From Paracoccaceae bacterium (GTDB lineage: Bacteria > Pseudomonadota > Alphaproteobacteria > Rhodobacterales > Rhodobacteraceae): a stretch of 14,470 nucleotides of DNA. The notes under the pieces were generated by a model. That model did not search any database, was not told the DNA's origin, and saw only the letters and a list, made by a program, of their open reading frames with translations. Below are positions 1 through 6,854 of this stretch, one piece after another. The position numbers and the translations under genes are program-made. The stretch is from positions 1 through 14,470 of the forward strand of contig JALSHL010000212.1 of assembly GCA_026982255.1 (NCBI GenBank), in the 5' to 3' direction. The stretch's first letter is position 1. Every line of letters starts with the position of its first letter.

Positions 1-34
1 CGTCGGTGGTCAAATCAATTGTTGCAGTATCCAT
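1..34 (-). CDS. 5' end of an unidentified protein, truncated by the window edge
   Basis: Only eleven codons are visible, reading MDTATIDLTTD from an ATG at 34. An AGAGGGA ribosome binding site lies about 7 bases upstream on the minus strand, which supports a real start. A TATTAT box at 108-113 (minus strand) could be its -10, but no good -35 accompanies it. It lies beyond the ubiK terminator, so it is probably transcribed separately. The product cannot be identified from this much sequence. Confidence 0.5.
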   Translation of the reverse strand, partial: MDTATIDLTTD

Positions 35-174
35 ATCCGGTCCCTCTTTGGTCTTGCGCCTGAAATGGAAAACACCACTAAAAGCGGGAGCCATATCCAA
101 GGGTCGTATAATAAGAGTGACCCCATACGATATATGGTGTGCGCAAATCGCCGGTCTGTAAAGAGATTCTTGCA

Positions 175-207
175 AAGAAAACGCCCCGAAATCCGGTTTC
201 GGGGCGT
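175..207 (-). terminator. Rho-independent terminator of ubiK
   Basis: On the minus strand an 11-base arm, ACGCCCCGAAA, pairs perfectly with TTTCGGGGCGT around a 5-base loop (181-207) and is followed by TTTTCTTT. It lies about 22 bases past the ubiK stop codon. A smaller hairpin, GGCAG-AAAA-CTGCC at 212-225, sits between the stop and the terminator. Confidence 0.85.
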
Positions 208-229
208 CAAAGGCAGAAAACTGCCGGAA

Positions 230-532
230 TTATTTGTCGGCTTTGGCCGTTTTGGTCGCGGCCGGTTTCGCCTTGGCACGCGGCTTGGGCTTGGACTTCG
301 CTTCCAGCGCCTCGATCCGTTTTAGCAGGGCGTCGTTTTCCTCGCGCGCCTTCTGCGCCATGGCGCGCACGGCCTCGAATTCATCGCGCGAAACGAAATC
401 GCGGTCGGCCAGCCAGCGGTCGAGCATCGACTTCAGTGCGGTTTCGGCCTCGGTCTTGGCCCCCTGCGCCACACCCATAGCATTGCTCATCAGTTGGGAC
501 ATGTCGTCAAAAATCCGGTTGCGACTCTGCAT
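230..532 (-). CDS. ubiK: UbiK/BMFP-family ubiquinone biosynthesis accessory factor
   Basis: A 100-residue protein of the BMFP/UbiK (YqiC-like) family. Known members are small coiled-coil proteins that help assemble or act with the ubiquinone biosynthesis enzymes, and some have membrane-fusogenic activity in vitro. Residues 1-45 (MQSRNRIFDDMSQLMSNAMG...) form an amphipathic helix, and about 47-80 (VSRDEFEAVRAMAQKAREEN...IEALEAK) look like the characteristic C-terminal coiled coil. The last 22 residues are a Lys/Ala/Pro tail typical of alphaproteobacterial members. The ATG at 532 has a good AGGAG site. The gene diverges from lgt, has its own promoter (563-591) and terminator, and so looks monocistronic. 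The family call is confident; the role in ubiquinone synthesis is taken from the family. Confidence 0.85.
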   Translation of the reverse strand: MQSRNRIFDDMSQLMSNAMGVAQGAKTEAETALKSMLDRWLADRDFVSRDEFEAVRAMAQKAREENDALLKRIEALEAKSKPKPRAKAKPAATKTAKADK

Positions 533-562
533 CGTCGACTCCTGTTTGCTCGTTTCCGCCTA

Positions 563-591
563 TATATGGCTGTTCACGAACAGTTTGCCAA
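563..591 (-). promoter_or_regulatory. ubiK promoter with an inverted repeat in its spacer
   Basis: On the minus strand TTGGCA (586-591) and CATATA (563-568) are separated by exactly 17 bases, a good sigma-70-type pair. The spacer contains the inverted repeat CTGTTC-AC-GAACAG (570-583, plus strand), well placed to be an operator. Transcription would start about 25 bases before the ubiK ATG. Confidence 0.55.
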
Positions 592-646
592 GCGCCGCTT
601 GACTTTAATCCGGCAGCAAGGGAGTGAGAGGACAAAGGAGAACCCG

Positions 647-1531
647 ATGCCGTTTGTCATACCCTTCCCCGATATAAACCCCGAGATTTTCTCGTTCGAC
701 GTCTTCGGATTCGAACTGGCACTGCGCTGGTATGCGCTGGCGTATATCGCCGGTTTGCTGATCGGATGGCGGGTTATCGTGCGCCTGATGAAACGCGACG
801 ACCTCTGGTCCGCCAAAGCCCCGATGGAACCTGCGAAAGTCGAGGACCTGCTGACATGGATCGTCATCGGCGTGGTTCTGGGCGGGCGCCTCGGCTTCGT
901 GTTTTTCTATCAGTGGGATTATTATTCGGCCAATCCGGCGCAAATCCTCAAGGTCTGGCAGGGCGGTATGTCCTTCCACGGCGGGTTCCTCGGGGTGATC
1001 ACGGCAATTGCGCTTTATGCGCGCAAACACAAGCTGCCGGTTCTGTCGATCGGGGATGCGGTGGCGCTGGCGACGCCGATCGGGCTTTTCCTCGGCCGGA
1101 TTGCCAACTTCATCAAACCGGAACTCTGGGGCCGCCCGACCGATGTGCCCTGGGCAGTGCTGTTTCCCGATCCGCGCGCGCTGGAATGCCCCGACTACTG
1201 GCAGGGAGTCTGCACCCGTCACCCCAGCCAGCTTTACGAGGCGATTCTGGAGGGGCTGGTTCTGGGTGCGCTACTGTTCTGGATGGTCTACAAACGGAGC
1301 GCGCTGAAAACCCCGGGGCTGACCATCGCGACTTTTTTTACCGGCTACGGTGCCGCGCGCTTCTTTGTCGAATATTTCCGTCAGGCGGACGCGCAATTTG
1401 TCTCGTTGGATAATCCGTTCGGATATGTCATTCGTATGGGCGAAACGGGCATAACACAGGGGCAGCTCTTGTCCCTGCCGATGGTAATCGTCGGCATCGC
1501 CCTGCTGATATGGATAAAGAAACGCGCATGA
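647..1531 (+). CDS. lgt: Prolipoprotein diacylglyceryl transferase
   Basis: A 294-residue inner-membrane enzyme. It transfers diacylglycerol from phosphatidylglycerol to the lipobox cysteine of prolipoproteins, the first step of lipoprotein maturation. Family signatures are clear: GGMSFHGG around His111 (matching E. coli His103), GRIANFIKPELWGR with Arg151 (E. coli Arg143), HPSQLYE at 192-198, and GYGAARFFVEYFR near 233-245. Hydrophobic segments fit a multi-pass protein, ending in a helix at about 275-290 and a Lys-Lys-Arg tail. The ATG at 647 has a strong AAGGAG site; the reading frame stays open upstream to 494, but the N-terminus PFVIPFPDINPEIF fits the family. The downstream methyltransferase starts inside its stop codon (ATGA), so the two are translationally coupled. 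No convincing -35/-10 pair was found for lgt itself. Confidence 0.97.
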   Translation: MPFVIPFPDINPEIFSFDVFGFELALRWYALAYIAGLLIGWRVIVRLMKRDDLWSAKAPMEPAKVEDLLTWIVIGVVLGGRLGFVFFYQWDYYSANPAQILKVWQGGMSFHGGFLGVITAIALYARKHKLPVLSIGDAVALATPIGLFLGRIANFIKPELWGRPTDVPWAVLFPDPRALECPDYWQGVCTRHPSQLYEAILEGLVLGALLFWMVYKRSALKTPGLTIATFFTGYGAARFFVEYFRQADAQFVSLDNPFGYVIRMGETGITQGQLLSLPMVIVGIALLIWIKKRA

Positions 1532-2622
1532 CCGAACTGACAGAGATCATCAAATCCCGCATCGCCGAGAAAGGCCCGATCAGCGTGGGTGAATATATGC
1601 ACCTGTGCCTGAACCACCCCGAGCACGGCTATTACACCAACCGTGACCCTTTCGGCCCCGACGGCGATTTCGTCACCGCGCCCGAGGTCAGCCAGATGTT
1701 CGGCGAGATGCTCGCGCTCTGGTTGATGCAGGCGTGGAACGATCAGGGTCGGCCGGAGAAATTCCTGCTGGTGGAACTGGGGCCCGGCCGCGGCACGCTG
1801 ATGAACGACATCCTACGCACTGCCAACACCCTACCCGATTTCCGGCAGGGCGCCGAAATCTGGCTGGTGGAAAACAGCCCCTCCATGCGCCGTAAACAGT
1901 CTGCCGTTCTGATGGGGCAGGATCCGCACTGGGCCTTCAACATCGACGAGTTGCCCGAAGGGCTGCCGATGTTCCTCGTCGCCAACGAATTTTTCGATGC
2001 CCTGCCCATGCACCAGTTCCGTTTCAACGACGCCGGCTGGCAGGAACGCCTGATCGAGGTCGGCGCCGACGGCAAGCTGGCCTTCACCCACGGCCAACCG
2101 GCCCAGAACGAGGACCTGAGCGAATTCTTCCCGATGCTGCCCGAGCATCTCTATGCCGAGGTTTCGTTCCAGTCCGAGGATATTGCCGCCAAGATCGGTG
2201 ACCGCATTGCCGCTGACGGTGGCGCGGCGCTATTTATCGACTATGGCGACTGGGACGGTGCGGGAGACAGCCTGCAAGCCGTGAAAAACCACGAGCCGGT
2301 CGATGCCCTCGACCATCCACATGGCGAGGCCGACGTCACCGCCCACGTCAATTTCGCCGCCCTTGCCCGCGCCGCCGGTGCCGCCCGCACAGAGGGCTGC
2401 GTCCCGCAAGGTCCGTTCCTGAAACGCATCGGTATCGAGACTCGCGCCAGCATGCTGATCAACGCCACTGACGAGGACGAAGTAGCCGAGGAAATCAGCG
2501 TCGCCCTCAACCGTCTGATCCATCCGGACGAGATGGGCACGCTGTTCAAGGTCATGGGTGTGGTCAACCGCGACGCGCCGACTGCTCCGGGTTTCGAAGA
2601 TGCCTCGCTCGTTCCTGAGTGA
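1528..2622 (+). CDS. Class I SAM-dependent methyltransferase, MidA/NDUFAF7-like (DUF185)
   Basis: A 364-residue protein of the SAM-dependent methyltransferase family that includes mitochondrial NDUFAF7/MidA, which methylates an arginine on a complex I subunit. Visible motifs are an N-terminal GPISVGEYMHLCLNHPEHGYY, DFVTAPEVSQMFGE at 48-60, the SAM-binding motif ELGPGRGTLM at 83-92, and VANEFFDALPMHQF, the family's NEFxDALP signature. The start at 1528 is preferred over the in-frame ATG at 1510 because it gives the ATGA overlap with the lgt stop and the usual N-terminus; AAAGAAA upstream may serve as ribosome binding site. The gene overlaps pgeF by 23 bases. The substrate in bacteria is not shown by the sequence, so a complex I role is only extrapolated. 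Confidence 0.9.
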   Translation: MTELTEIIKSRIAEKGPISVGEYMHLCLNHPEHGYYTNRDPFGPDGDFVTAPEVSQMFGEMLALWLMQAWNDQGRPEKFLLVELGPGRGTLMNDILRTANTLPDFRQGAEIWLVENSPSMRRKQSAVLMGQDPHWAFNIDELPEGLPMFLVANEFFDALPMHQFRFNDAGWQERLIEVGADGKLAFTHGQPAQNEDLSEFFPMLPEHLYAEVSFQSEDIAAKIGDRIAADGGAALFIDYGDWDGAGDSLQAVKNHEPVDALDHPHGEADVTAHVNFAALARAAGAARTEGCVPQGPFLKRIGIETRASMLINATDEDEVAEEISVALNRLIHPDEMGTLFKVMGVVNRDAPTAPGFEDASLVPE

Positions 2623-3361
2623 TCCGGCGCTCGATGGCGTCACCCACGGTTTTTTTACCCGTCTCGGTGGCGTCTCGACCGGCCTGTATACTTCGCTGAA
2701 CTGCGGTCAAAGCTCGGACGATACCTCCGAAAATGTCGCCGCCAATCGCGCTATCGTGGCCGATGATATGGGCGTGGCGCCGGAAAACCTGCTCTCGGTC
2801 TACCAGATCCATTCACCCGATGTGGTTACCGTTACCGAGGCCCCGTGGCCGGACGGGCGCCCGAAAGCCGACGCCATGGTCACCCGCACAAAGGGGATCG
2901 CGCTCGGCATTCTCACCGCCGATTGTGCGCCGGTGCTGTTTGCAGACGTCGGAGCCGGCGTCGTCGGCGCGGCCCACGCCGGATGGAAGGGCGCCCTTGG
3001 CGGTGTTACCGATTCCACCATCGCCGCAATGATCAGGCTGGGCGCCAGCCGCGAAAACATCGTGGCGGTGGTCGGTCCCTGCATCAGCCAGCGCGCCTAC
3101 GAGGTCGGGCCGGAATTCTTCGAGACTTTCCTGACCGAAGACCCCGCCTTCTCCCGTTTCTTCACCAACGGCGAGGGCGACCGCTATCTGTTCGATCTGC
3201 CGATGTTCGTGGTCGATAAACTGCGCCAAGCCGAAATCAAGGATGCGGGCTGGATCGGGCGTTGCACCTTTTCGGAGCCGGAGGATTTCTTTTCCTATCG
3301 CCGCACAACACATGCCGGCGAACCGGATTACGGGCGGCAAATATCGGTGATCAGGCTTTAA
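2600..3361 (+). CDS. pgeF: PgeF/YfiH-type purine nucleoside phosphorylase or peptidoglycan editing factor (laccase domain)
   Basis: A 253-residue member of the multicopper-laccase-domain family (YfiH/YlmD). Members have been described as zinc-dependent adenosine/purine nucleoside enzymes and, in E. coli, as PgeF, which prevents wrong amino acids entering peptidoglycan precursors. The metal ligands are in place: His71 in QIHSPDV, Cys109 in TADCAPVLF and His126 in AAHAGWKG. GPCIS at about 159-163 and the C-terminal FFSYRR motif are also typical. The ATG at 2600 lies within the end of the methyltransferase gene, so it is read by coupling; the local ribosome binding site is weak. It is the last gene of the lgt operon, and its TAA overlaps the stop codon of the opposite Lrp-type gene. 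Confidence 0.92.
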   Translation: MPRSFLSDPALDGVTHGFFTRLGGVSTGLYTSLNCGQSSDDTSENVAANRAIVADDMGVAPENLLSVYQIHSPDVVTVTEAPWPDGRPKADAMVTRTKGIALGILTADCAPVLFADVGAGVVGAAHAGWKGALGGVTDSTIAAMIRLGASRENIVAVVGPCISQRAYEVGPEFFETFLTEDPAFSRFFTNGEGDRYLFDLPMFVVDKLRQAEIKDAGWIGRCTFSEPEDFFSYRRTTHAGEPDYGRQISVIRL

Positions 3362-3852
3362 TCCTCGGCACGTTCTTCCAGCACAGAAAACGGCACGCCC
3401 GGCTCGTCCTTACCGCAGCGGATTACCAGAGAGGTTTTCACGCTCGCCACATTCGGGGCCGCCGTCAGGTCGTTGGTCAGAAAGCTCTGGAAGCTTGACA
3501 GGTCCGGTGCGACGCACTTCAGGATGAAGTCGATCTCGCCGTTCAGCATGTGGCACTCACGCACAAACGGCCAGCCGCGCACCCGCTCCTCGAAGGCCGA
3601 GAGGTCCACCTCGGCCTGTGAGTGCAGCCCGACCATGGCGAACACCTGCACCTCGAAGCCCAGTTCGCGGGCGTTGACGTCGGCATGGTAGCCGCGGATC
3701 AATCCCGCCTCTTCCAGCGAGCGCACACGACGCAGGCAGGGCGGCGCCGAGATTCCGACCCGCGCCGACAGCTCCACATTGGTCATGCGGCCATCGGCCT
3801 GCAACTCCGCCAGAATTTTCCGGTCAATCGGGTCGAGTTTGGTAAGCGGCAT
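3358..3852 (-). CDS. Lrp/AsnC-family transcriptional regulator
   Basis: A 164-residue one-domain-pair regulator. The N-terminal winged helix-turn-helix (about residues 4-62) carries LDPIDRKILAELQADGRMTNVELSARVGIS and PPCLRRVRSLEEAGLIRGY, both classic for the family. The C-terminal ligand-binding/oligomerisation (RAM) domain spans about 68-145, with EVQVFAMVGLHSQ, CHMLNGEIDFILKC and NVASVKTSLVI. The ATG at 3852 is chosen over an in-frame ATG at 3951 because it has an AGCAGGGA site and gives the normal family length. It is divergent from trxB. Two related 18-bp motifs 21 bp apart lie upstream (3907-3945), as expected for autoregulation. The effector is unknown; family members usually sense an amino acid. 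Confidence 0.95.
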   Translation of the reverse strand: MPLTKLDPIDRKILAELQADGRMTNVELSARVGISAPPCLRRVRSLEEAGLIRGYHADVNARELGFEVQVFAMVGLHSQAEVDLSAFEERVRGWPFVRECHMLNGEIDFILKCVAPDLSSFQSFLTNDLTAAPNVASVKTSLVIRCGKDEPGVPFSVLEERAED

Positions 3853-3885
3853 CGGGATTCCCTGCTGTGTTTGTAGGTATCCGTT

Positions 3886-3912
3886 ATTATCGGCAAGCCG
3901 CGCCTCGCGCAA
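3886..3912 (-). promoter_or_regulatory. Candidate promoter of the Lrp-family gene
   Basis: On the minus strand TTGCGC (3907-3912) precedes GATAAT (3886-3891) with a 15-base spacer. The boxes are good but the spacing is short. The -35 lies inside the first copy of the repeated operator-like motif, so binding there could repress the gene. Confidence 0.35.
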
Positions 3913-3945
3913 TAATATTTCGCACCTGCGCAAGAATAATTCGCG
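3907..3945. promoter_or_regulatory. Tandem operator-like motif, probable Lrp/AsnC binding sites
   Basis: Two related 18-mers, GCGCAATAATATTTCGCA (3907-3924) and GCGCAAGAATAATTCGCG (3928-3945), agree at 15 of 18 positions and start 21 bp apart, which is two helical turns. Each has GCG and CGC ends around an A+T-rich centre, giving partial dyad symmetry. Tandem A+T-rich sites on one face of the helix next to the regulator's own gene are typical for Lrp-family proteins; binding itself is inferred. The 14-bp core of the first copy recurs at 10152-10165. Confidence 0.55.
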
Positions 3946-3989
3946 ATCCATAATTTCCGCGCCCGATCCGCAAAACCCCGCGCCGCGCC

Positions 3990-4018
3990 TTCACAGCGCA
4001 GGGGCTACCGCCTATATA
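3990..4018 (+). promoter_or_regulatory. trxB promoter
   Basis: TTCACA (3990-3995) and TATATA (4013-4018) are separated by 17 bases, about 32 bases before the trxB ATG. The -10 is part of the 11-mer CCGCCTATATA, which also occurs upstream of ppaC and between ubiK and lgt. Confidence 0.6.
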
Positions 4019-4050
4019 CGCAGCAACGCATTTACAAAAGGCTATCGAAA

Positions 4051-4992
4051 ATGTCTGAAACACGTCACACCCGCCTTCTTATCATCGGCTCCGGCCCGGC
4101 CGGATACACCGCCGGAATCTACGGCTCCCGCGCCATGCTGAACCCGATTCTGGTGCAAGGCATCCAGCCCGGCGGCCAGCTTACCATCACCACCGAGGTC
4201 GAAAACTGGCCCGGCCGCAAAGAGGTGCAAGGCCCCGACCTGATGGTCGAAATGGAGGAGCACGCCCGCGCCGCCGGAACCGAGATCATCGCCGATCACA
4301 TCAGCGACCTCGACCTGTCCAAACGCCCCTTCACGGCCAAGGGCGACAGCGGCACCACCTACACCGCCGATGCGGTGATCCTTGCCACGGGCGCGCAGGC
4401 CAAATGGCTCGGCCTGCCGTCCGAGGAAAAATTCAAGGGCTTCGGCGTCTCGGCCTGCGCCACCTGCGACGGGTTCTTCTATCGCGGGCAGGAAGTCGTC
4501 GTGGTCGGCGGCGGCAACTCGGCGGTCGAGGAGGCCCTGTTCCTCACCAACTTCGCCTCCAAGGTCACGCTGATCCATCGTCGCGACGAATTGCGCTCGG
4601 AAAAAATCCTGCAGGAGCGTCTGTTGAAAAATCCGAAAATCGAACCTCTCTGGTTCAACGAACTGGTCGAGGTCTATGGCTCCGACGAGCCGATGGGCGT
4701 CGAGGGCGTGCGCACGAAAAACGTCAAAACCGGCGAGATCACCGACATTCCCTGCAAGGGCGTCTTCATCGCCATCGGGCATGCGCCCTCCTCCGAACTG
4801 GTCAAGGATTCGCTGGAAACGCATATGGGCGGCTATGTTGTTACCAAGCCCGACAGCACCGAAACCTCGATCCCCGGCGTCTTTGCCGCGGGTGACCTGA
4901 CCGACTACAAATACCGTCAGGCTGTGACCTCCGCCGGCATGGGTTGCATGGCGGCACTGGAGGCCGAGCGTTTTCTTTCCGCCGAGGAATAA
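4051..4992 (+). CDS. trxB: Thioredoxin-disulfide reductase
   Basis: A 313-residue cytoplasmic FAD enzyme that reduces thioredoxin with NADPH. Domains in order: N-terminal FAD-binding GSGPAG (13-18); GGQLTITTEVENWPG (41-55), typical of the low-molecular-weight type; the inserted NADPH domain with the redox pair CATC at 136-139 (Cys136 and Cys139), GGGNSAVEEA (153-162) and HRRDELRSEK (176-185); and the C-terminal FAD contact GVFAAGDLTDYKYRQAVTSA. Length and motif order match the family. The start has an AAAAGG site 9 bases upstream. It is divergent from the Lrp-type gene, followed by a terminator-like hairpin and then sat-cysC. Reduced thioredoxin commonly supplies electrons for sulfate reduction, so the neighbourhood fits sulfur assimilation. 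Confidence 0.97.
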   Translation: MSETRHTRLLIIGSGPAGYTAGIYGSRAMLNPILVQGIQPGGQLTITTEVENWPGRKEVQGPDLMVEMEEHARAAGTEIIADHISDLDLSKRPFTAKGDSGTTYTADAVILATGAQAKWLGLPSEEKFKGFGVSACATCDGFFYRGQEVVVVGGGNSAVEEALFLTNFASKVTLIHRRDELRSEKILQERLLKNPKIEPLWFNELVEVYGSDEPMGVEGVRTKNVKTGEITDIPCKGVFIAIGHAPSSELVKDSLETHMGGYVVTKPDSTETSIPGVFAAGDLTDYKYRQAVTSAGMGCMAALEAERFLSAEE

Positions 4993-5035
4993 TGCGGGAA
5001 AATCGCCCGAATAGTGTTCTCTCGGCGCAATTCGG

Positions 5036-5064
5036 TTGAAAACCTGCGTGAATACCGCTTAAAC
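5036..5064 (+). promoter_or_regulatory. Candidate sat-cysC promoter
   Basis: TTGAAA (5036-5041) and TTAAAC (5059-5064) are 17 bases apart. The -35 is good and the -10 poor. A start near 5071 would leave out the left arm of the hairpin at 5062-5086, so transcripts from here could pass it while trxB read-through would form it. Confidence 0.3.
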
Positions 5065-5091
5065 GGGGCCGAACACCGGTCCCGTTTTTAT
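5062..5091 (+). terminator. Terminator-like hairpin between trxB and sat-cysC
   Basis: AACGGGGCC (5062-5070) pairs with GGTCCCGTT (5078-5086) as a 9-bp stem with one G-T wobble and a 7-base loop, followed by a T-rich run (TTTTATT). It ends only about 11 bases before the sat-cysC ATG, which is unusually close. Confidence 0.7.
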
Positions 5092-5102
5092 TCGAGAATC
5101 CT

Positions 5103-6809
5103 ATGCAAATCAGAAATTTGACTCCCGTCCCCGAACTCTATGTCTCCCATGACAGCGCCGAAAAGCTGAAGGCCGAGGCCGGTGATCTGCCGAGTTGGGA
5201 CCTGACCCCGCGCCAGATGTGCGATCTTGAACTGCTGATGAACGGTGGATTCAATCCGTTGAAGGGGTTCCTCGGAGAGGCGGACTACAACAGCGTTCTC
5301 GACAATATGCGCCTTACAGACGGCGCCCTCTGGCCGATGCCGATCAACCTCGACGTCAGCGCCGATTTTGCCGAGGGGCTGGAGACCGGACAAGATATTG
5401 CCCTGCGCGACCCCGAGGGCGTGATCCTCGCCATTCTGTCGGTCACCGACAAATGGGCCCCCGACAAATCCCGCGAGGCCGAGGCTGTCTTCGGTGCCGA
5501 TGATATCGCCCACCCTGCCGTCAACTATCTGCACAACACGGCCGGCGAGGTTTATCTCGGCGGACCGGTGATCGGGATTCAGGCGCCGGTGCATTATGAT
5601 TACCGCGGCCTCCGCAATACGCCGAACGAGTTACGCGCCTATTTCCGCAAGATGGGCTGGCGCCGCGTCGTCGCCTTCCAGACCCGCAACCCGCTGCACC
5701 GCGCGCATCAGGAACTGACTTTCCGCGCCGCGAAGGAAGCGCAGGCCAACCTGCTGATCCATCCGGTTGTCGGGCTGACCAAACCGGGCGATATTGACCA
5801 TTTTACCCGCGTGCGTTGTTACGAGGCAGTGCTGGACAAATATCCATCATCCACCACATCGCTTTCCCTCCTCAATCTTGCCATGCGCATGGGCGGCCCG
5901 CGCGAGGCCGTCTGGCACGGGTTGATCCGCGCCAACCACGGCTGCACCCATTTCATCGTCGGACGCGACCACGCCGGACCGGGCAAGAATTCCGCCGGCG
6001 AGGATTTCTATGGTCCCTACGATGCGCAGGAACTGTTTAAAAAGCATGAATCCGAAATCGGCGTCGAAATGGTCGATTTCAAACACATGGTCTATGTGCA
6101 GGAAAAGGCGCAATACGAGCCGATTGACGAGGTCGAGGAGGGCAAGACCATCCTCAACATCTCCGGCACCGAACTGCGCCGGCGCCTGTCAGAGGGGCTG
6201 GAAATTCCCGACTGGTTTTCCTTTCCCGAAGTGGTCGAGGAGCTGCGCCGCACCCGTCCCGCAAAATCGAAACAGGGGTTCACCGTGTTTTTCACCGGCC
6301 TGTCCGGTTCCGGCAAGTCCACTATCGCCAATGCCCTGATGGTCAAGCTGATGGAAATGGGCGGTCGCCCGGTCACGCTGCTGGACGGCGACGTCGTGCG
6401 CAAGAACCTGTCCTCGGAGCTGGGATTCAGCAAGGAACACCGCGACCTCAACATCCGCCGCATCGGTTATGTAGCCTCGGAAATCACCAAGAACGGCGGT
6501 ATCGCGCTCTGCGCCCCGATCGCTCCCTACGCGGCCACCCGTCGTGCTGTGCGCGAGGAGATCGAACAATTCGGCACCTTCGTCGAGGTCCATGTCGCCA
6601 CCAGCCTGGAGGAATGCGAACGCCGGGATCGCAAAGGGCTGTATAAACTGGCACGCGAGGGCAAGATCAAAGAGTTTACCGGCATTTCCGATCCCTACGA
6701 GGAGCCGGAAAATCCCGAGTTGCGTGTCGAAACCGAGAACGTCGACGTGGACAATTGCGCCCATCAGGTTATTCTGAAACTGGAGCAGCTGGGATTGATC
6801 GCCGGATAA
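5103..6809 (+). CDS. Bifunctional sulfate adenylyltransferase / adenylylsulfate kinase
   Basis: A 568-residue fusion that makes APS from sulfate and ATP and then phosphorylates it to PAPS, the activation steps of sulfate assimilation. The ATP sulfurylase part (about 1-385) has the nucleotide-binding QTRNPLH (193-199), RAHQEL after it, IVGRDHAGPG (285-294, with GRDH at 287-290), and ISGTELRRRL (353-362). The APS kinase part (about 390-568) has the P-loop FTGLSGSGKST (397-407), DGDVVRKNL (428-436), GFSKEHRDLNIRRIGYVA (441-458) and LYKLAREGKIKEFTGISDPYEEP, all standard. Both halves look complete and active. The start is the first ATG after the upstream hairpin; its ribosome binding site is weak (CGAGAA). 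The gene ends at a strong terminator. The second product, pyrophosphate, is removed by pyrophosphatase such as that at 12475. Confidence 0.96.
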   Translation: MQIRNLTPVPELYVSHDSAEKLKAEAGDLPSWDLTPRQMCDLELLMNGGFNPLKGFLGEADYNSVLDNMRLTDGALWPMPINLDVSADFAEGLETGQDIALRDPEGVILAILSVTDKWAPDKSREAEAVFGADDIAHPAVNYLHNTAGEVYLGGPVIGIQAPVHYDYRGLRNTPNELRAYFRKMGWRRVVAFQTRNPLHRAHQELTFRAAKEAQANLLIHPVVGLTKPGDIDHFTRVRCYEAVLDKYPSSTTSLSLLNLAMRMGGPREAVWHGLIRANHGCTHFIVGRDHAGPGKNSAGEDFYGPYDAQELFKKHESEIGVEMVDFKHMVYVQEKAQYEPIDEVEEGKTILNISGTELRRRLSEGLEIPDWFSFPEVVEELRRTRPAKSKQGFTVFFTGLSGSGKSTIANALMVKLMEMGGRPVTLLDGDVVRKNLSSELGFSKEHRDLNIRRIGYVASEITKNGGIALCAPIAPYAATRRAVREEIEQFGTFVEVHVATSLEECERRDRKGLYKLAREGKIKEFTGISDPYEEPENPELRVETENVDVDNCAHQVILKLEQLGLIAG

Positions 6810-6813
6810 AGAA

Positions 6814-6853
6814 AAAGCGCACGGACCCGTAGGGATGTCCGTGCGCTTTCTTA
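6814..6853 (+). terminator. Strong rho-independent terminator after sat-cysC
   Basis: A perfect 13-bp stem pairs AAAGCGCACGGAC (6814-6826) with GTCCGTGCGCTTT (6837-6849) around a 10-base loop and runs into TTTCTTAC. It starts five bases after the sat-cysC stop codon. Confidence 0.92.
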
Positions 6854-6854
6854 C

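Noticed and set aside
570..588. SOS (LexA) box between ubiK and lgt
   Set aside because: GTTC-N7-GTTT misses one base of the alphaproteobacterial consensus, neither neighbour is a DNA-repair gene, and the symmetric inverted repeat explains the bases better.
605..1222. A 205-codon minus-strand frame opposite lgt
   Set aside because: lgt carries all its conserved motifs on the other strand; the antisense frame is rich in Arg, His and Gln as expected for a shadow.
4993..5102. A sulfur-related riboswitch (SAM-II or SAM/SAH type) before sat-cysC
   Set aside because: I could not match the conserved cores of these riboswitches; the only clear structure is the terminator-like hairpin.
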